DNA from: Candidatus Peregrinibacteria bacterium
GTDB taxonomy: Bacteria; Patescibacteriota; Gracilibacteria; UBA1369; UBA12463
Assembly: GCA_023245695.1 (NCBI GenBank)
Contig: JAHFJT010000039.1
Location: 1 to 8,239 of the forward strand
DNA length: 8,239 nucleotides
Direction: 5' to 3'
Numbering within the stretch: position 1 is the stretch's first letter; each line of letters begins with the position of its first letter. The notes under the pieces are model-generated. The model worked only from the letters and a program-made list of their open reading frames with translations. It was not told where the DNA came from and did no database searches. A program made the translations under genes and the position numbers. This document shows, in pieces, positions 6,002 through 8,239 of this stretch.

Positions 6002-7213
6002 ATGACCTCGAACAAAAAAGCTACCTCCATTATTTTCGCAACGGTCCTGATGGATATGATTGGCATGACTATCGTCTTGCCGGCACTTCCGCTCTATGTT
6101 GAGAAGTTCAGTACGTCGACCTTAACGATCGCCGTTGTGTACTCAATTTTTGCGGCATGTGCATTCTTGGGTGGACCAATTCTGGGGTCGCTCTCGGATC
6201 GCTATGGCCGTAAGCCAATTCTCGTGATCTCTATCTTTGGAGCCGTAGCTGGCTGGGTAGTTTTTGCCCTCGCAACCAACATCTGGATGGTATTTTTCTC
6301 ACGAGTTATCGCCGGACTTACGGCAGGAAATATCTCGGTAGCACAGAGTTATCTCACAGACATCTCTACAGACAGCAAAGATCGAGCACTGAAACTTGGC
6401 TTGATCCCAACAGCTATCGGGATTGGTTTCGTCACAGGGCCAGCTATTGGAGGACTTTTGACAAAAATATCTGATGTACTCCCCTTTTGGTTTACCGCAG
6501 TACTTGGGCTTTTGAACGGACTCGCAGCTATGAAATTCCTCCCGGAAAGTATCGCAAAAAAACAAAAAGACGCACACATCGAACTCAATCCATTCAAGAC
6601 GCTGTGGTATGGACTGACCCACCGCAAGTATCGAACACTCATCCTTCTCCTCCTCGCCACATCCATGAGTTTCGAGAGTTATCACTCCACATTTATTCTC
6701 TTTCTCAGTCGTCGCTTTGGATTTGACGTCACGGCTGCTGGCCTTCTTCTGACAGTCATTGGAATTATGATCGCCATCAATCAGCTCGTCTTGATGAAAA
6801 ACTTCTGGCTCAAACGTTTCAAGCCATACCGAATTCAAGTCATCGCCGCATTCGCCCTCGTGATACTCTTTTTCTTAGCGACATCGACCAATGTCAGAGT
6901 ATTTCTTCCTATTCTGGTCATGCTTGGCCTCATGGAAGGCACCCTCACCGTCATCAATGGAAGTGAACTTTCTGGCTCGGCTGAAGAGCATGAACGTGGA
7001 AAAATTATCGGAGTATCTCATGCCCTCATCGCCATATCGCAAGTGATCGCACCTATTATTTCTGGCTATTTTATGGGGAACTACATCAATGCACCATGGC
7101 TTATCTCCATGTTCTGGATGATCATCGTTTGCACGATACTGATCGTCAAAAAGAAACGTCTTACACATGCTCCCCTCGACTTCTCTGGAAGGAATGAGCT
7201 CGAAAACATCTAG
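6002..7213 (+). CDS. Major facilitator superfamily transporter, TetA-like drug:H+ antiporter type
   Basis: 403 residues, the usual length for a 12-helix MFS protein of the DHA1 group. Helix 1 carries an acidic residue (D18) followed by 'GMTIVLPALPLY', as in TetA-like pumps. Motif A is 'GSLSDRYGRKP' (62-72) between helices 2 and 3. The motif B arginine is R101 in 'SRVIAGLTAGN'. Motif C, the antiporter signature, is 'GIGFVTGPAIGG' (140-151). The second half has 'EEHERGKIIGVSHAL' before the late helices, the counterpart seen in TetA-type proteins. The likely role is proton-driven export of a small molecule from the cytoplasm; the substrate cannot be read from sequence, and antibiotic resistance should not be assumed. 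It follows the structured element at 5837-5927 and seems to have its own promoter. The start gives a complete first helix; no Shine-Dalgarno is visible. Confidence 0.9.
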   Translation: MTSNKKATSIIFATVLMDMIGMTIVLPALPLYVEKFSTSTLTIAVVYSIFAACAFLGGPILGSLSDRYGRKPILVISIFGAVAGWVVFALATNIWMVFFSRVIAGLTAGNISVAQSYLTDISTDSKDRALKLGLIPTAIGIGFVTGPAIGGLLTKISDVLPFWFTAVLGLLNGLAAMKFLPESIAKKQKDAHIELNPFKTLWYGLTHRKYRTLILLLLATSMSFESYHSTFILFLSRRFGFDVTAAGLLLTVIGIMIAINQLVLMKNFWLKRFKPYRIQVIAAFALVILFFLATSTNVRVFLPILVMLGLMEGTLTVINGSELSGSAEEHERGKIIGVSHALIAISQVIAPIISGYFMGNYINAPWLISMFWMIIVCTILIVKKKRLTHAPLDFSGRNELENI

Positions 7214-7239
7214 AAAATCTGCGTCCAATAGGCTATACT
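7211..7239 (+). promoter_or_regulatory. Predicted promoter for lemA and the TPM gene
   Basis: TATACT (7234-7239) is a good -10 box, with TAGAAA (7211-7216) as a weaker -35 at 17-base spacing. The -35 overlaps the MFS stop codon. The start of transcription would be near 7246, leaving about 22 pyrimidine-rich bases without Shine-Dalgarno before the ATG at 7268. Confidence 0.45.
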
Positions 7240-7267
7240 CAGGGCGCTTATTCCCTTTCTTTTATCT

Positions 7268-7846
7268 ATGTCACGTTCTGTAAAAATTCTTCTCGGTGTC
7301 GTCGCCGTGGTTGCCGTTCTTGGTCTTTGGTTGAGCTCATCATACAATGGCTTCGTTTCTGGCGAAGAAACCGTCAAGACCGCTTGGTCACAGGTAGAGA
7401 CGCAGTATCAGCGTCGTTTTGATCTCATCCCAAATCTCGTCGAGTCCGTCAAAGGCGTTCTCACACAGGAGCAAGATGTCTTTGGAAAAATCGCCGATGC
7501 ACGTACACGATACGGCTCAGCTCCATCAGGTAGCAACGCAAAGGTCGCGGCGGCAAATGATCTCGAAACGGGTCTCGGTCGACTCTTGATCGTCATGGAG
7601 AACTACCCACAGCTAAAGTCTTCAGAGACAGTCCAGTCTCTCATGACACAGCTCGAAGGCACGGAAAACCGGATCAGTGTCGCACGTGAACGCTACAACG
7701 AGTCCGTTCAAGACTACAACGTCACCATCCGACGATTCCCAGGAAAAATGATCGCAGCGCTCTTCGGATTTGATGAAAAAACTCGATTCGAGGCGGTAAA
7801 AGGCGCAGAAGTCGCTCCAGCAGTTAATCTCAAATTAACGAAGTAA
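7268..7846 (+). CDS. lemA: LemA family membrane protein
   Basis: 192 residues, normal for LemA. A single N-terminal hydrophobic segment (5-23) anchors the protein. The conserved family block follows: 'YNGFV' (26-30), W40 and 'RRFDLIPNLVESVKG' (49-63). The later family signature 'TENRISVARERYN' (132-144) is followed by 'YNVTIRRFPG' (149-158). The rest is predicted helical, like the known LemA helical bundle. There is no cysteine. LemA proteins are widespread but of uncertain function, and are often found next to TPM-domain or M48 peptidase genes. Here a TPM gene begins seven bases downstream, so the two very likely form an operon and may act together at the outer face of the membrane. The start is fixed by the spacing to the membrane segment and YNGFV; the leader has no Shine-Dalgarno. 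Confidence 0.95.
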   Translation: MSRSVKILLGVVAVVAVLGLWLSSSYNGFVSGEETVKTAWSQVETQYQRRFDLIPNLVESVKGVLTQEQDVFGKIADARTRYGSAPSGSNAKVAAANDLETGLGRLLIVMENYPQLKSSETVQSLMTQLEGTENRISVARERYNESVQDYNVTIRRFPGKMIAALFGFDEKTRFEAVKGAEVAPAVNLKLTK

Positions 7847-7853
7847 TCTCACC

Positions 7854-8239
7854 ATGCTCCACATCACCCGATGGCTCAAGGCAGGTAGCACACTCATCAT
7901 AGCGACCTGCCTCCTCTCCATACAGTTCACGGCATTTGCCGCGCCACTCACCTATCCGGAACCAACGTACGTGAGTGACTACGCAAACGTACTTACGCCA
8001 GAACAGATCCAAGCACTCATGAATAAAGTGCTCACCTTCAAACGAGAGACCTCGAATGAGATCGCAGTGCTCGTCGTGCCAACCACAGCTCCAGAAACGA
8101 TCGAAGAGTACAGCATCCACGTTACCGACAAGTGGAAGATCGGGAAGAAAGGAAAAGACAACGGCGTGCTCTTCACGGTCGCCGTAAATGATCGTGCCAT
8201 GCGTCTCGAAATTGGCCGAGGGCTAGAAGGAGCCATTCC
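7854..8239 (+). CDS. TPM-domain (YgcG-type) secreted protein, 3'-truncated by the window edge
   Basis: The frame opens at ATG 7854 and runs off the right edge: 128 residues plus two bases, no stop. Residues 1-29 form a Sec signal peptide: basic start, hydrophobic core 'TLIIATCLLSI', cleavage expected after 'AFA' (27-29). The TPM domain follows: 'YVSDYANVLTPEQ' (39-51), 'SNEIAVLVVPTTAP' (67-80), 'EEYSIHVTDKWKIG' (84-97), 'KDNGVLFTVAVNDR' (101-114) and 'RLEIGRGLEG' (117-126). Some TPM-domain proteins, such as plant TLP18.3, are acid phosphatases linked to photosystem II repair; in bacteria they are envelope proteins of unclear role. The full protein probably has a C-terminal membrane helix or Gly/Ser-rich tail outside the window. 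It lies seven bases after lemA, a common pairing. No strong Shine-Dalgarno is visible, so translation may be coupled to lemA. Confidence 0.93.
   Translation, partial: MLHITRWLKAGSTLIIATCLLSIQFTAFAAPLTYPEPTYVSDYANVLTPEQIQALMNKVLTFKRETSNEIAVLVVPTTAPETIEEYSIHVTDKWKIGKKGKDNGVLFTVAVNDRAMRLEIGRGLEGAI

Noticed and set aside
6299..6838. Minus-strand 179-codon ORF
   Set aside because: It lies wholly inside the well-supported MFS gene and has a composition typical of an antisense frame, with no recognisable domain.
6002..7213. A dedicated tetracycline-resistance gene
   Set aside because: The TetA-like motifs are shared by many DHA1 exporters and no mobile element or TetR regulator is adjacent, so the substrate cannot be named.
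1..8239. Recoded TGA (glycine), as in Gracilibacteria and SR1
   Set aside because: All frames are complete without in-frame TGA and glycine uses GGN throughout. None of the six stops is TGA, but six is too few to argue from.

Overview
The window looks bacterial and gene-dense: seven protein-coding genes, all on the + strand, with short gaps. I see no rRNA, tRNA, CRISPR or transposase. The standard genetic code fits, because no frame needs TGA as a sense codon, and the six visible stop codons are TAA or TAG. The mix of genes (a bacterial alpha-2-macroglobulin, a membrane-anchored Memo-family protein, a TMEM43/GIDE-like protein, LemA plus TPM, and a lipoprotein with an 'FGFSLQFPKSW' domain) suggests a Candidate Phyla Radiation (Patescibacteria) genome, perhaps near Peregrinibacteria. 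That placement is inference and no marker gene here proves it.

Layout. Bases 1-3050 hold the C-terminal 1015 residues of a large alpha-2-macroglobulin-like protein, whose true start lies left of the window. A Memo/AMMECR1-associated-family gene follows 27 bases later (3078-4082), preceded by a good Shine-Dalgarno sequence, so the two are probably co-transcribed. A promoter-like TTTACA-N17-CATAAT in the end of that gene leads to a TMEM43/GIDE-like membrane protein (4131-5165). A small lipoprotein follows (5248-5823). The gap at 5824-6001 contains a perfect 13-bp inverted repeat that closes a 91-base, internally structured element ending in T6. It is either an elaborate terminator or a small structured RNA. 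Next come a 12-helix MFS exporter (6002-7213), LemA (7268-7846) and the N-terminal part of a secreted TPM-domain protein (7854 to the right edge), which has no stop in the window.

Functionally this is a cell-envelope neighbourhood. Six of the seven products carry a signal peptide, a signal anchor, a lipobox or membrane helices, and the seventh (the macroglobulin) belongs to an exported family. The best leads for novelty are the macroglobulin-Memo pair, in which both proteins seem to have lost a signature cysteine, the structured element at 5837-5927, and the short pyrimidine-rich leaders without Shine-Dalgarno sequences that precede several of the genes.
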